NCBI RefSeq assembly: GCF_001620065.1
Contig: NZ_LQGV01000003.1
Coordinates: 744,001-808,000, forward strand
Length of the DNA: 64,000 nucleotides
Reading direction: 5' to 3'
From: Microbacterium sp. TNHR37B
GTDB taxonomy: Bacteria > Actinomycetota > Actinomycetes > Actinomycetales > Microbacteriaceae
Shown piece after piece: positions 7,528 to 16,063 of this stretch; position 1 is the first letter of the stretch, and every line of letters begins with the position of its first letter. The notes beneath the pieces were generated by a model, which made no database searches, was not told the origin of the DNA, and saw only the letters and a program-made list of their open reading frames with translations. A program made the position numbers and the translations under genes.

Positions 7528-9630
7528 TCACTTCTTGGCAGCCTTCTCCGACACCGGGGCGGCACCGGAGGCAGCCAGGGCCGCGTAGTGCGCGCGGGCC
7601 TCGTCCTGCCGCTCCCGCTCGGCGCCCGAGGCGATCGGTGCGCGCACGTGCTCGGGCGCGAAGCCGAAGGCATCGACGAGGTCCTGAGCATGCGGACGCA
7701 GGCGCAGGCACAACCGGTCGATGTAGCGGCCCACGGTGGCGGCCCGCTGCGTCGACAGGCGTCCGTTCATCAGGTACCAGGCCAGGTGCTTCTCGATGAG
7801 GGAGAGACCGAACAGGTCGCGCAACCACGTGAGCACCCGGCGCGTCCCGTCGTCGGTCGTGCGGCGGATGCCGTCGCTGAACGCCTCCCATTGCAGCAGC
7901 TCGCCGTGTGCCCTCGCCGCCTCGATCAGCTCCGCCTGGTTGGCGTTGAAGATCGCCGCCGCCTCGGCAGGACCGGCCTTCGCCGCGGGCCGCAGACGCC
8001 CGGCGATGTCGGAGATCATCTGCTCCACCCGCCCGGCGAGGAGTTCATGCTGCTGCTCCTCCCGAAGCCCCAGCTCCACCGACCGCGCGGGCGAGCCGAG
8101 GTCGGCGACGGCCTGGCCCAGCTGACGCAGCCCCGCTCCGTGGAAGACCTTCCCGGCCGTCTGACGCGCCGCGAAGGTGGCGAGCTTGGCAGCGTCCGCG
8201 CCCTTGAACTGCTGGGCGAAGTCGGACAGCAGCCGCTTGCCCACCAACTGCAGGAGCACGTTGTTGTCCCCCTCGAAGGTCACGTAGACGTCGAGGTCGT
8301 GGTGGAGGCCCACGAGCCGGTTCTCGGCCAGGAACCCCGCACCGCCGCACGCCTCGCGGCACTCCTGGATCGTGTCGAGCGCGTTCCACGTGGAGAGGGG
8401 CTTGAGCGCTGCGGCGAGGGTTTCCAGATCCTCCCGCTCGGCCGGCGTGTCGGCGCTGCCCCCGAAAACCCCGTCGAACTTCTGCAGCAACTCGTCGTTC
8501 GCGAAGAACTGCGCGTACACCTGGGCGAGCCGGGGCAGCAGGCGACGCTGGTGCTTGCCGTAGTCGAGGAGGACGACCTCGTCCGAGCCCGCACCCGAGT
8601 CGAACTGTCGGCGCTGGTTCGCATACGTCAGCGCGATGTAGAGGGCGAGCGCCGTACCCGTGGTCGCGGCGCCGTCGAGCGAGACGCGCCCCTGGACGAG
8701 CGCGCCCAGCATCGTGAAGAACCGGCGACCGGGCGAGGGGATCTCGCTCGAGTAAGTACCGTCCGGAGCCACGTCGCCGTAGCGGTTGAGGAGGTTCGTG
8801 CGGGGGATGCGCACGTGGTCGAAGTGGAGCCGACCGTTGTCGATGCCGTTCAGACCGCCTTTGACCCCGTCGTCCTCCCCTCCGACTCCGGGGAGGAAGT
8901 GGCCCTCGTCGTCGCGCAGCGGGACGAAGAAGCAGTGGACACCGTAATTGACGCCCCCCGTGATCAGCTGCGCGAACACGGTCGCCGCCTTGCCATGCAG
9001 CGCCGCGTTGCCCAGGTAGTCCTTCCAGGCGCCGCGGAACGGCGTATGGATGACGAACTCCTCGGTGTCGGGGTCATAGGTGGCCGTGGTGCCGATCGCG
9101 GCGACGTCGGATCCGTGCCCCGTCTCGGTCATCGCGAAGGCCCCCGGCAGGTCGAGGGAGATCACATCGCGGAGCCACGCGTCGTGGTGCGGCTTCGTGC
9201 CGAGCTGGTAGATCGCCGAGCCGAACAGCCCCCACTGGACGCCCGACTTGATCTGCAGGCTGGGGTCGGCCAGCACGAGCTCCATGAATCCGGCGAGGTT
9301 GGCACCGTTGTCGTTCAGACCGCCGTACTCCTCGGGGAAGGCACGGCGCGATCCGTCGTTCTCGACGAGCAGCCGGAGCTGGCCGAGCACGCGTTCCCGA
9401 TGATCGGCCATCGACTGCCCCTCGACGCGCCAGAAGGCGGGGTTCTTGATCATCTCGCGCGCGGTGCGGCGCGTCTCGGCCCACGTGCCCAGGAGCGCGT
9501 CGGTGACGGCGGGCACGTCGATACGGGGCTCATGCGCCTCGTCGGCGGTGTGTGCGGCGGTCGGAGCGCCGCCGGCGGGCGTGCGCGTGTTGGTCGCGGG
9601 CTTCTTCGAACGGACGGCAGCGTCGGTCAT
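7528..9630 (-). CDS. Acyl-CoA oxidase / acyl-CoA dehydrogenase family flavoprotein
   Basis: The product has 700 residues, the length of ACOX-type enzymes rather than the 380-400 of ordinary acyl-CoA dehydrogenases. Residues 1-35 are a low-complexity Ala/Thr/Lys segment. The acyl-CoA dehydrogenase core includes PEEYGGLNDNGANL, FAMTETGHGSDV (FAD/substrate contact region), GGVNYGVHCFFVPLRD and the ECREACGGAGF motif. A long helical C-terminal extension (about residues 470-690) matches the ACOX C-terminal domain. Expected role: first, FAD-dependent step of fatty acid beta-oxidation in the cytoplasm. No other beta-oxidation gene is adjacent. A hairpin terminator lies downstream. Confidence 0.88.
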   Translation of the reverse strand: MTDAAVRSKKPATNTRTPAGGAPTAAHTADEAHEPRIDVPAVTDALLGTWAETRRTAREMIKNPAFWRVEGQSMADHRERVLGQLRLLVENDGSRRAFPEEYGGLNDNGANLAGFMELVLADPSLQIKSGVQWGLFGSAIYQLGTKPHHDAWLRDVISLDLPGAFAMTETGHGSDVAAIGTTATYDPDTEEFVIHTPFRGAWKDYLGNAALHGKAATVFAQLITGGVNYGVHCFFVPLRDDEGHFLPGVGGEDDGVKGGLNGIDNGRLHFDHVRIPRTNLLNRYGDVAPDGTYSSEIPSPGRRFFTMLGALVQGRVSLDGAATTGTALALYIALTYANQRRQFDSGAGSDEVVLLDYGKHQRRLLPRLAQVYAQFFANDELLQKFDGVFGGSADTPAEREDLETLAAALKPLSTWNALDTIQECREACGGAGFLAENRLVGLHHDLDVYVTFEGDNNVLLQLVGKRLLSDFAQQFKGADAAKLATFAARQTAGKVFHGAGLRQLGQAVADLGSPARSVELGLREEQQHELLAGRVEQMISDIAGRLRPAAKAGPAEAAAIFNANQAELIEAARAHGELLQWEAFSDGIRRTTDDGTRRVLTWLRDLFGLSLIEKHLAWYLMNGRLSTQRAATVGRYIDRLCLRLRPHAQDLVDAFGFAPEHVRAPIASGAERERQDEARAHYAALAASGAAPVSEKAAKK

Positions 9631-9827
9631 CGCATCCCTCTCGACGGCGGAGGACGGAAAAGGTCAGTCTCGACGGTAGGTGTGACACAAGGGGGCGGCA
9701 AACCGATTGGTTGCGGCGCACAAGAGCCGCCCGCTCCGCACCCCCGTCTCGTTGTGTGGAACCCACACCCGTCCGGGGTGACACTCAGTCTCACGCGATG
9801 GGGCCGGTTCGGTGGGGCGAGGGCGGA

Positions 9828-9908
9828 CACAACGGCGGACGCCGGGCGTGACACGCCGGGCCCGAGCGGCGGAGGCGCGGCGTGTCGCCCCGCGTATCCG
9901 CCGTTGTG
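9828..9908. repeat. 81-bp nested palindromic repeat, copy 1
   Basis: Outer 12-bp arms CACAACGGCGGA (9828-9839) and TCCGCCGTTGTG (9897-9908) are perfectly complementary. Inner 9-bp arms GACACGCCG (9850-9858) and CGGCGTGTC (9878-9886) are also perfect. The element fills the gap between the acyl-CoA oxidase start and the recQ end. A second copy at 59699-59779 has the same arms and identical spacing (12-10-9-19-9-10-12) although the spacers differ, so the arms and geometry are what is conserved. REP/MITE-like; function unknown. Confidence 0.85.
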
Positions 9909-9952
9909 CACGGACAGGCGGGACAGGCGGGGCGGGGATGGAGGGGAGGGGA

Positions 9953-11971
9953 TCAGGCGGCGGCGATGACGGCGAGAACGGCCTCGCCGTAGGCCTCGCG
10001 CTTCTTCGCACCGATGCCGGTGATGCCGCTCAAGTCGTCGATCGTGCGCGGTCGCTTGTCGGCGAGGGCGCGGAGGGTCGCGTCGCCGAACACGATGTAG
10101 GCGGGCACGCCCTGCTCCCGCGCCTGCTCGGCCCGCCAGGCGCGCAACGCCTCGAACAGGTCGCGGTCGCCCGCGGCCACGTTTTCCGGCGCGCTGGACT
10201 TGCGGATCCGGGTCGTGTTCGCCCGCCCCAGAACGTCGCGTCGGAGCGGGACCGACTGCTCCCCCCGCAGCACGGCACCGCCCTCGGGTCCCACCGCGAG
10301 CGTGCCGTACTCGCCTTGCGCGGCCAGGATGCCCCGGGCGAGGAGCTGACGGATGACCGAGCGCCAGTCCTGATCGCTCAGGTCGGCGCCGATGCCGTAC
10401 GTCGCGAGCCGGTCATGCCCCTGCTGCACGATGCGTTCCGTCGACGCGCCGCGAAGGATGTCGACGAGGTGCCCCGCGCCGAAGGCCTGACCTCGTTCGC
10501 GCTGGAGGCGGACGATCGTGGAGAGCAGCTTCTGCGACGGCACCAGGCCGTCCCAGGTCTCGGGAGCTTCGAGGCACGTGTCGCAGTTGCCGCAGGGCGA
10601 GGACTCCTGCCCGAAGTAGGCGAGGAGGTTCTGCCGGCGACAGGCGACGGTCTCGCACAGGGCGAGCATGGCGTCGAGGTGCTGCCCGAGACGCATCTTG
10701 AACGCCCGGTCGCCGGGCGACTGGTCGATGAGGCGTCGCTGCTGGACGACGTCGCCCAGACCATAGGCCATCCATGCCACGGCCGGCTCTCCGTCTCGGC
10801 CGGCGCGACCGGTCTCCTGGTAGTAGCCCTCGACAGACTTGGGAAGGTCGATGTGGGCGACGAACCGCACGTCGGGCTTGTCGATCCCCATGCCGAAGGC
10901 GATCGTCGCGACGATGACGACGCCCTCGTCGCGGAGGAAGCGCGATTGATGCGCCGCACGCATCTCGGCCGGGAGCCCGGCGTGATAGGGCAAGGCGTCG
11001 ATGCCGGCGGCCCGGAGATACTCGGCGGTCTGCTCGACGGACTTCCGGCTGAGCGCGTACACGATCCCCGCCGCCCCGGACTGCGCGCGGACGAAGGCGG
11101 CGAGCTGGCGGCGCGGATCGACTTTCGGCTCGATGCGGTACTGGATGTTGGGTCGGTCGAAGCTCGCGACGAAGTGCCGCGCCCGGGGCAGTCGCAGCCT
11201 CTCGGTGAGCTCCTTGTGGGTGGCGCGGGTGGCGGTGGCGGTGAGGGCCATCCGCGGAACCCCGGGGAACCGTTCGCCCAGGTCCCCCAGCGCAAGATAG
11301 TCGGGACGGAAGTCGTGGCCCCACTGGCTGACACAGTGCGCCTCGTCGATCGCGATGACGCTGAGCCGCCCGCGCTGGAGGAGCGCACTGGTCGCCGGCA
11401 CGCTCAACCGCTCGGGTGCGACGTAGAGAAGGTCGAGCTCGCCGTCGAGGAAAGCACGCTCGACGCCGGCACGCTCCCCCGCCGTCTGGGTCGAGTTGAG
11501 ATAGGCGGCGCGCACGCCGTTCGCGACGAGGGCGTCGACCTGATCGTGCATCAGCGCGATGAGCGGGCTGACCACGAGTCCGGTTCCCGGCCGCACCAGC
11601 GCCGGCACATGATAGGTGATGGACTTGCCGCCACCGGTGGGCATGAGCACGACGGCGTCTCCGCCACCCACGACGTGCGCGACGATGTCGGCCTGGTCGC
11701 CACGGAAGTCGTCATACCCGAACACGTCTTTGAGCACGGCCCGGGGATCGTGACCGGTGCGGTCGTGACGCGGAAGCTCCAGGACCGCGGCCTCGACGGC
11801 GGAGGGCGCGTCGCCCCGCGTCGCCCGGGCGAGGGCGCCCGCGTATCCGTCGAACGCCGGATCGGGTGGCAGCGGCGCGTCGGGATCGGGGGGCGGCGGC
11901 GCGTCGTCGGGATCCCACACGAGGTCGGCGTAGGGGTCGTTGCTCCAGTCGCCGTCACTCACCCGCACCAC
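9953..11971 (-). CDS. recQ: RecQ family ATP-dependent DNA helicase
   Basis: The product has up to 672 residues. An acidic, Pro-rich N-terminal extension (about 75 aa) precedes the helicase core: MPTGGGKS (Walker A), IDEAHCVSQWGHDFRPDY (DEAH plus the RecQ aromatic-rich loop), TATATRAT, then helicase domain 2 with YHAGL, GMGIDKPDVRF and QETGRAGRDG. The RQC zinc-binding cysteines appear as CRRQNLLAYFG...CGNCDTC. The last 75 residues look like an HRDC domain. RecQ unwinds DNA 3'-5' in recombinational repair. The start is uncertain: GTG 11971 or GTG 11962 (VSDGDW) both fit. Monocistronic by appearance. Confidence 0.93.
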   Translation of the reverse strand: MVRVSDGDWSNDPYADLVWDPDDAPPPPDPDAPLPPDPAFDGYAGALARATRGDAPSAVEAAVLELPRHDRTGHDPRAVLKDVFGYDDFRGDQADIVAHVVGGGDAVVLMPTGGGKSITYHVPALVRPGTGLVVSPLIALMHDQVDALVANGVRAAYLNSTQTAGERAGVERAFLDGELDLLYVAPERLSVPATSALLQRGRLSVIAIDEAHCVSQWGHDFRPDYLALGDLGERFPGVPRMALTATATRATHKELTERLRLPRARHFVASFDRPNIQYRIEPKVDPRRQLAAFVRAQSGAAGIVYALSRKSVEQTAEYLRAAGIDALPYHAGLPAEMRAAHQSRFLRDEGVVIVATIAFGMGIDKPDVRFVAHIDLPKSVEGYYQETGRAGRDGEPAVAWMAYGLGDVVQQRRLIDQSPGDRAFKMRLGQHLDAMLALCETVACRRQNLLAYFGQESSPCGNCDTCLEAPETWDGLVPSQKLLSTIVRLQRERGQAFGAGHLVDILRGASTERIVQQGHDRLATYGIGADLSDQDWRSVIRQLLARGILAAQGEYGTLAVGPEGGAVLRGEQSVPLRRDVLGRANTTRIRKSSAPENVAAGDRDLFEALRAWRAEQAREQGVPAYIVFGDATLRALADKRPRTIDDLSGITGIGAKKREAYGEAVLAVIAAA

Positions 11972-12040
11972 CCTAGCCGTGCCCTCCGACAGTCGGGGGC
12001 GTCGGAAGGAGCACGCCGCCGAGCCGTCGGCGCCCGGTCG

Positions 12041-12577
12041 TCAGCACCACTTCTGGGCGATGGCCTGCACGACGGTGCGGGTGCGGTTGGTGGCGACACC
12101 GAGGCGCTTGACGACCCCCAACGGGTCGACCTGACCGTCCTGGTATCCCGGCTTCAACAGGGCATGGACGGCGCGACCGGTCACCACCATGTCTCCTTTC
12201 GCACCCGAGAACGACTCGATCTCCGCGGCCTCGTCGGCGGTGGGTTCGTGCTTCAGGAGATACACGTAGTGCCGGGCGAGGCCGGGATGGGCGCCGTTCA
12301 GGCGCTCCGCGTGTCTCGCCACCTCGGCGAACTCGGCCGTCGCGAACACGATCGTCGGCACCTCGAACCCCCGGTCGGCGGCGAACGCCCGCTCCAGCAC
12401 GCTCTCGATCCTCGCCCTCGACCGCATGCGGGTGTCGAAGCGCACGTTCCCGGTGTTGATGTGGGTCTCGACGGCCTCGAAGCCCGTCCCCGCGACCACT
12501 CGCTGGATATCCGCCTTCGGGAAGACCCGTGTCGCGCCGAGGTTGATCGCGCGCAAGAACGCGAGGTGGGTCGCCAT
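12041..12577 (-). CDS. DUF1697 domain protein
   Basis: The product has 178 residues with hallmarks of DUF1697: an FLRAINLGATRVFPKADIQ start, the THINTGNVRF segment and a C-terminal TNRTRTVVQAIA segment. Family members are small cytoplasmic proteins of 170-190 aa, common in actinobacteria, with no established biochemical activity. ATG 12577 lies 87 bp from the divergent gntR start, so the two promoters share this short gap. Confidence 0.85.
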   Translation of the reverse strand: MATHLAFLRAINLGATRVFPKADIQRVVAGTGFEAVETHINTGNVRFDTRMRSRARIESVLERAFAADRGFEVPTIVFATAEFAEVARHAERLNGAHPGLARHYVYLLKHEPTADEAAEIESFSGAKGDMVVTGRAVHALLKPGYQDGQVDPLGVVKRLGVATNRTRTVVQAIAQKWC

Positions 12578-12664
12578 CGCCCCATTGTGGACGCCGCGCC
12601 CCGCGCGATGCCACCCCTACCCGCCTCCGAGGGGCGTCACGGCCGGGTGTGGGAGACTCGACGG

Positions 12665-13459
12665 ATGTCCGATGTGCCCAAGTACCAGCTCCTCGTGGAG
12701 GAGTTGCGGCACCTCGTCGACACCCAGCCTGTGGGCGCTCCGGTCCCCAGCGAGCGGGTGCTCGCGGAGCGCGCGGGGGTGTCCCGCATGACGGCACGCC
12801 GCGCGCTCGACATGCTGGAACGGGACGGATACCTCCAGCGGATCGTGGGCAAGGGATCCTTCGTGTCGCGACCGGCCGTCACCCTGCCGCTGCGGCTGAC
12901 CAGCTTCACGGAGGACATGCGTGCGCGGGGGCTGAAGCCCTCGTCGCGCGTGCGGGAACACGGGGTCGTCCGCGCCGATGACCAGCTGGCGGCGCACTTC
13001 GGGCTCGAGCGACACGCGGCGCTGTTCCGTCTGGTTCGCGTGAGGCTGGCCGACGACATGCCGTTCGCGATCGAGCGGACGCATCTGCGGGCGTCGGCCG
13101 TTCCCGGTATCGACCGGCTCGACCTCGCGAACGAGTCGCTCTATACGGCGCTGGAGCGAGAGTACGGACTGCGGTTCGACGGCGGCACCCAGACGATCCG
13201 TGCCGGGAGCGCCACCTCCGACGACGCCGGTCTCCTCGGCATCGAGCCGGGAGCCGCCGTGCTCGAGCTCGTCCGCACGTCGATGTCGCACGGCGAGGTC
13301 ATCGAGCGCACGACCAGCATCTATCCCGGCGACCGGTTCGAGCTGTCGGCGGCGATCGCTCCGGCCAGCGCGGGCGAGCAGGTGCCCGCCAGCGCGCTGC
13401 GCCCGCGGCAGACCGAGCGGGCCCGGAGCGCGGGGTCGCCGCGCGGCGCCGAACAGTAG
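12665..13459 (+). CDS. GntR/HutC-family transcriptional regulator with UTRA domain
   Basis: The product has 264 residues. A winged helix-turn-helix of GntR type occupies about residues 8-70 (VPSERVLAERAGVSRMTARRAL, wing ending GKGSFV). A UTRA ligand-binding domain follows (about 80-240), starting with the typical LTSFTEDMRARG phrase. HutC-subfamily regulators bind small effectors, often phosphosugars, and control sugar uptake. The gene converges on the SIS-PTS operon, whose promoter carries two dre-like 12-mers, a likely target. The stop codon lies inside the loop region of a 15-bp terminator-like stem. Confidence 0.9.
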   Translation: MSDVPKYQLLVEELRHLVDTQPVGAPVPSERVLAERAGVSRMTARRALDMLERDGYLQRIVGKGSFVSRPAVTLPLRLTSFTEDMRARGLKPSSRVREHGVVRADDQLAAHFGLERHAALFRLVRVRLADDMPFAIERTHLRASAVPGIDRLDLANESLYTALEREYGLRFDGGTQTIRAGSATSDDAGLLGIEPGAAVLELVRTSMSHGEVIERTTSIYPGDRFELSAAIAPASAGEQVPASALRPRQTERARSAGSPRGAEQ

Positions 13460-13477
13460 CGCGGCGCCGCGCGGCGA
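13436..13477. terminator. Perfect 15-bp inverted repeat spanning the gntR stop
   Basis: TCGCCGCGCGGCGCC (13436-13450) is exactly complementary to GGCGCCGCGCGGCGA (13463-13477), with a 12-nt loop that contains the TAG stop of the GntR gene. It sits 6 bp from the stop of the convergent SIS gene and so can terminate transcription from both sides. No T-run is present. Confidence 0.65.
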
Positions 13478-13482
13478 GGGGA

Positions 13483-14178
13483 CTACAGCTCGGGGATGCG
13501 GGAGGCGAACGCCGAGAGCACAGTCGCGTTGTCGGCGTCCGTGCCGGGAACGTTCGCACTGCGCCAGCGCGGCGCGTCGGGCCACCGGTCGTAGACGCCA
13601 CGCAGAACCGCCGTCCACAGCGCCGTCGTGGCCAGGCTCGACACCGGCGAGGTGACCGGCGCCTCCGCCGGCCAGGTGACGTCGCCGGGGGGCACGCGCG
13701 TGTCGAGCACGATGTCGGCGATGTCGGCGAGACGATGCCGCGCCCGCAGGGAACTGGCCGCGCTCGCCTGCCGCGAGGTGAAGGCGACCACCGTCGCTCC
13801 CGCTTCACGGGCCACTTCTGCGATCTCGACCGGATAGGGGTTGATCCCGGAGTTGGAGAAGACGATCACGGTGTCGGCGGCCGTGATGCCCGCGTTCTCG
13901 GCCACGGCGCGACCCCGGCCCGGAATGCGCTCCCCCGTCGTCGAGGCGCGCGCGCCCCGCAGCGGGAGGATCGCCTCGCTCCACAGCGGACGGACGTAGG
14001 CGAGTCCACCCGCGCGGAAGAAGGTCTCCAGGACGGCGGCCAGTGAGTGCCCGGCTCCGGCCGGGAAGAGGAGTCCCCCCTCCCGACCGGTGGCCACCAC
14101 GACGTCGGCGCAGCCGGCGATCGCATCGTGGTTGGCCTCGAGCACCTCGTCGACGTAGCGGGCGAGGTCGTGCATCAC
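13483..14178 (-). CDS. SIS-domain phosphosugar-binding protein / sugar isomerase
   Basis: The product has 231 residues made of one SIS domain: the nucleotide/phosphosugar-binding loop GAGHSLAAVLETFFRAGGL near residue 42 and the second strand-loop FSNSGINPYPVEIA near residue 108. SIS proteins isomerise phosphosugars or sense them. The start ATG 14178 overlaps the stop of the upstream PTS gene (ATGA), so translation is probably coupled. With the PTS transporter it should act on the incoming phosphorylated sugar; the substrate cannot be read from the sequence. Confidence 0.85.
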   Translation of the reverse strand: MMHDLARYVDEVLEANHDAIAGCADVVVATGREGGLLFPAGAGHSLAAVLETFFRAGGLAYVRPLWSEAILPLRGARASTTGERIPGRGRAVAENAGITAADTVIVFSNSGINPYPVEIAEVAREAGATVVAFTSRQASAASSLRARHRLADIADIVLDTRVPPGDVTWPAEAPVTSPVSSLATTALWTAVLRGVYDRWPDAPRWRSANVPGTDADNATVLSAFASRIPEL

Positions 14179-15974
14179 AGCCAGCCCTTCTCGGCGAGCC
14201 CTTCCGACAGCCGCTCGCGCACGTGGTTCGTGTCGATGAAGCTGGTGACGGGCACCATCACGGGGGCGAGGTCACCGAGCTCGCCGAGATAGGTCGGCTG
14301 GGCGAGCACGACGTCGGGTCGCTGACCGCGCGCGGAGCTGACGTCGGTGTGGGAGATGGAGATCTCCACCCCCAGCTGGGCGAACGCCTTCTCCGCCGTC
14401 GTGCGGAGGATGAGACTCGAACCCATGCCCGCGCCACAGACCGCCAGGACGGTCAGCGGGGTCGGGCGCGCGGCGGCGCCGGCGGCCGTCGCGACGGGCG
14501 CAGCCTGAGCAGCGCTCGCCACGGCCGAGGCGGCGACGGGCGCCGGCGTGGTCATGGCGCCGGCGTCCACGACACCGGCCGCGATGCGGGAGCGCTGGCG
14601 ACGACCGAGGACGATCAGCACGACAGAGGACACGGCGACGGCGATGGCGGCGATCAGCCACACGCCCCCGACTCCGAGAGGCGCGAAGAGCGACCCCAGC
14701 CCGGTGATCAGCCAGCCCACCGCGAACCAGTCCGGGTCGGCGAGCGTCGCCAGCTCCGGCGCGGTGCCGGCGTACAGCTGCCAGGAGATCCACTGTCCGA
14801 AAGCGAGGAGGACGCCGTTGAGCACGCCGCCGAAGATCGCACCCCGCCAGCCCGCGACCGCGTTGCCGAACACGCCGCCCGCGCCACCGCCGAAGAACAG
14901 CATAATCATCGGCGGAACGAGCACGAACCAGCCGGCCAGCGCGAACACGCCCATGAGCACCAGGAAGACGACGGTGGAGGCGAGGAATCCGAGCATGACC
15001 GCCGTGGGCGCCTTGGTGAAGGTCACCGGGATGTCGAGGGCCGGCTTGGCGCCCGGGAGCGCCTTCTCCGACAGGCCGCGGAAGGCGGGCACGATCTCGG
15101 CGAGGAACATCCGGACGCCGAACAGCAGGATCGCGATCCCGGCGGCGAAGCGGAGCGCCTGGAGCAGCCCCCACACCCACGGGGCGACGGTCGATCCGGC
15201 CATCTGTGCTTCGACGACCGCGTGGTCGGCGAATCCGATCGCGATGAGCATGATGACGCCGATCACGAACGCCGTCGACACGTTGATGTCCTTGAAGAAG
15301 GACAGCGACTTCGGGAGCCGCAGGTTCTCGCTGTCGTGGCGCACGGGGTCGCCCAGACGCAGCGCCTTCGCTCCGTAGCCGGCCGCCACCGCGAGCGTGG
15401 ACGTCGTGTGCGCGAGGCCCACCTCGCCGTCGCCCATGACCTTGCGCATGAGCGGCTCCGTCCACAGGGGCTGGAGCGTCCAGTAGCACGCGATGATGAG
15501 GGCACCGGCGCCGGCGAGCACCCAGCGGTCCACCTCGCCGAAGGCCGCGACGAGGCTCGCCGCGATCACGACCGCCATCCAGTACATGAGGTGCCCGGTG
15601 AGGTACACGTAGCGCGCGGCGGGGAAGATGCGCACGATCACCAAGTGGACGACGAAGCCACCGGCGATGATCAACGGCACGACCGATCCCGCACCGGCGG
15701 TGAACTCCGCCAGCGAGGACGTGGCTGCCGGAGGCTCCAGGCCCATGGCGGAGGACACGATGGCCTGGAAGCTGACCAGCCCACCCACGAAGATGTCCAC
15801 GCCGATGTTGAGGATGACCACGCCGATCGTGGCGCGCAAGGAACCGGCGATCACCTCCTCGACGGGCTTGCGCTGCAGCACGAGGCCGATCAGCGCGATG
15901 ATGCCGATCAGGATCGCGACCTGGCTGAACAGGTTCGCGGTGATCGTCTCGACGACATCGACGACGACGTCCAT
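14175..15974 (-). CDS. PTS transporter, fused IIC (UlaA-type) and IIB
   Basis: The product has 599 residues. Residues 1 to about 450 form a polytopic IIC domain of the ascorbate/UlaA type, with about ten hydrophobic segments and the FFGGGAGGVFGN loop. An Ala/Pro-rich linker (about 455-500) leads to a IIB domain with the phosphocysteine loop VCGAGMGSS. The protein imports and phosphorylates a sugar or sugar acid at the membrane; EIIA, HPr and EI are not in the window. The 12-bp spaced GAGGAA before ATG 15974 is a good ribosome site. The promoter carries a 40-bp symmetrical operator. Substrate unknown; ascorbate is only a family-level guess. Confidence 0.9.
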   Translation of the reverse strand: MDVVVDVVETITANLFSQVAILIGIIALIGLVLQRKPVEEVIAGSLRATIGVVILNIGVDIFVGGLVSFQAIVSSAMGLEPPAATSSLAEFTAGAGSVVPLIIAGGFVVHLVIVRIFPAARYVYLTGHLMYWMAVVIAASLVAAFGEVDRWVLAGAGALIIACYWTLQPLWTEPLMRKVMGDGEVGLAHTTSTLAVAAGYGAKALRLGDPVRHDSENLRLPKSLSFFKDINVSTAFVIGVIMLIAIGFADHAVVEAQMAGSTVAPWVWGLLQALRFAAGIAILLFGVRMFLAEIVPAFRGLSEKALPGAKPALDIPVTFTKAPTAVMLGFLASTVVFLVLMGVFALAGWFVLVPPMIMLFFGGGAGGVFGNAVAGWRGAIFGGVLNGVLLAFGQWISWQLYAGTAPELATLADPDWFAVGWLITGLGSLFAPLGVGGVWLIAAIAVAVSSVVLIVLGRRQRSRIAAGVVDAGAMTTPAPVAASAVASAAQAAPVATAAGAAARPTPLTVLAVCGAGMGSSLILRTTAEKAFAQLGVEISISHTDVSSARGQRPDVVLAQPTYLGELGDLAPVMVPVTSFIDTNHVRERLSEGLAEKGWL

Positions 15975-15990
15975 GGATTCCTCGCTCTCG

Positions 15991-16030
15991 AAGTGGGCTA
16001 TACCAATTTTTCAGATGGTATAGCCCACTT
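15991..16030 (-). promoter_or_regulatory. Twin dre-like GntR operator upstream of PTS-SIS operon
   Basis: AAGTGGGCTATACCA (15991-16005) and TGGTATAGCCCACTT (16016-16030) are a perfect 15-bp inverted repeat with a 10-bp A/T-rich centre, 17 bp upstream of the PTS start. Each arm contains a 12-mer (TGGGCTATACCA; TGGTATAGCCCA) matching 10 of 12 positions of the dre core TGGTCTAGACCA recognised by DasR-type GntR regulators. Binding here would block the promoter, so the nearby GntR/UTRA protein is the obvious candidate repressor. Confidence 0.75.
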
Positions 16031-16063
16031 GCGGCCAGTGTCCAGCGGGAGATCCGTGGGATC

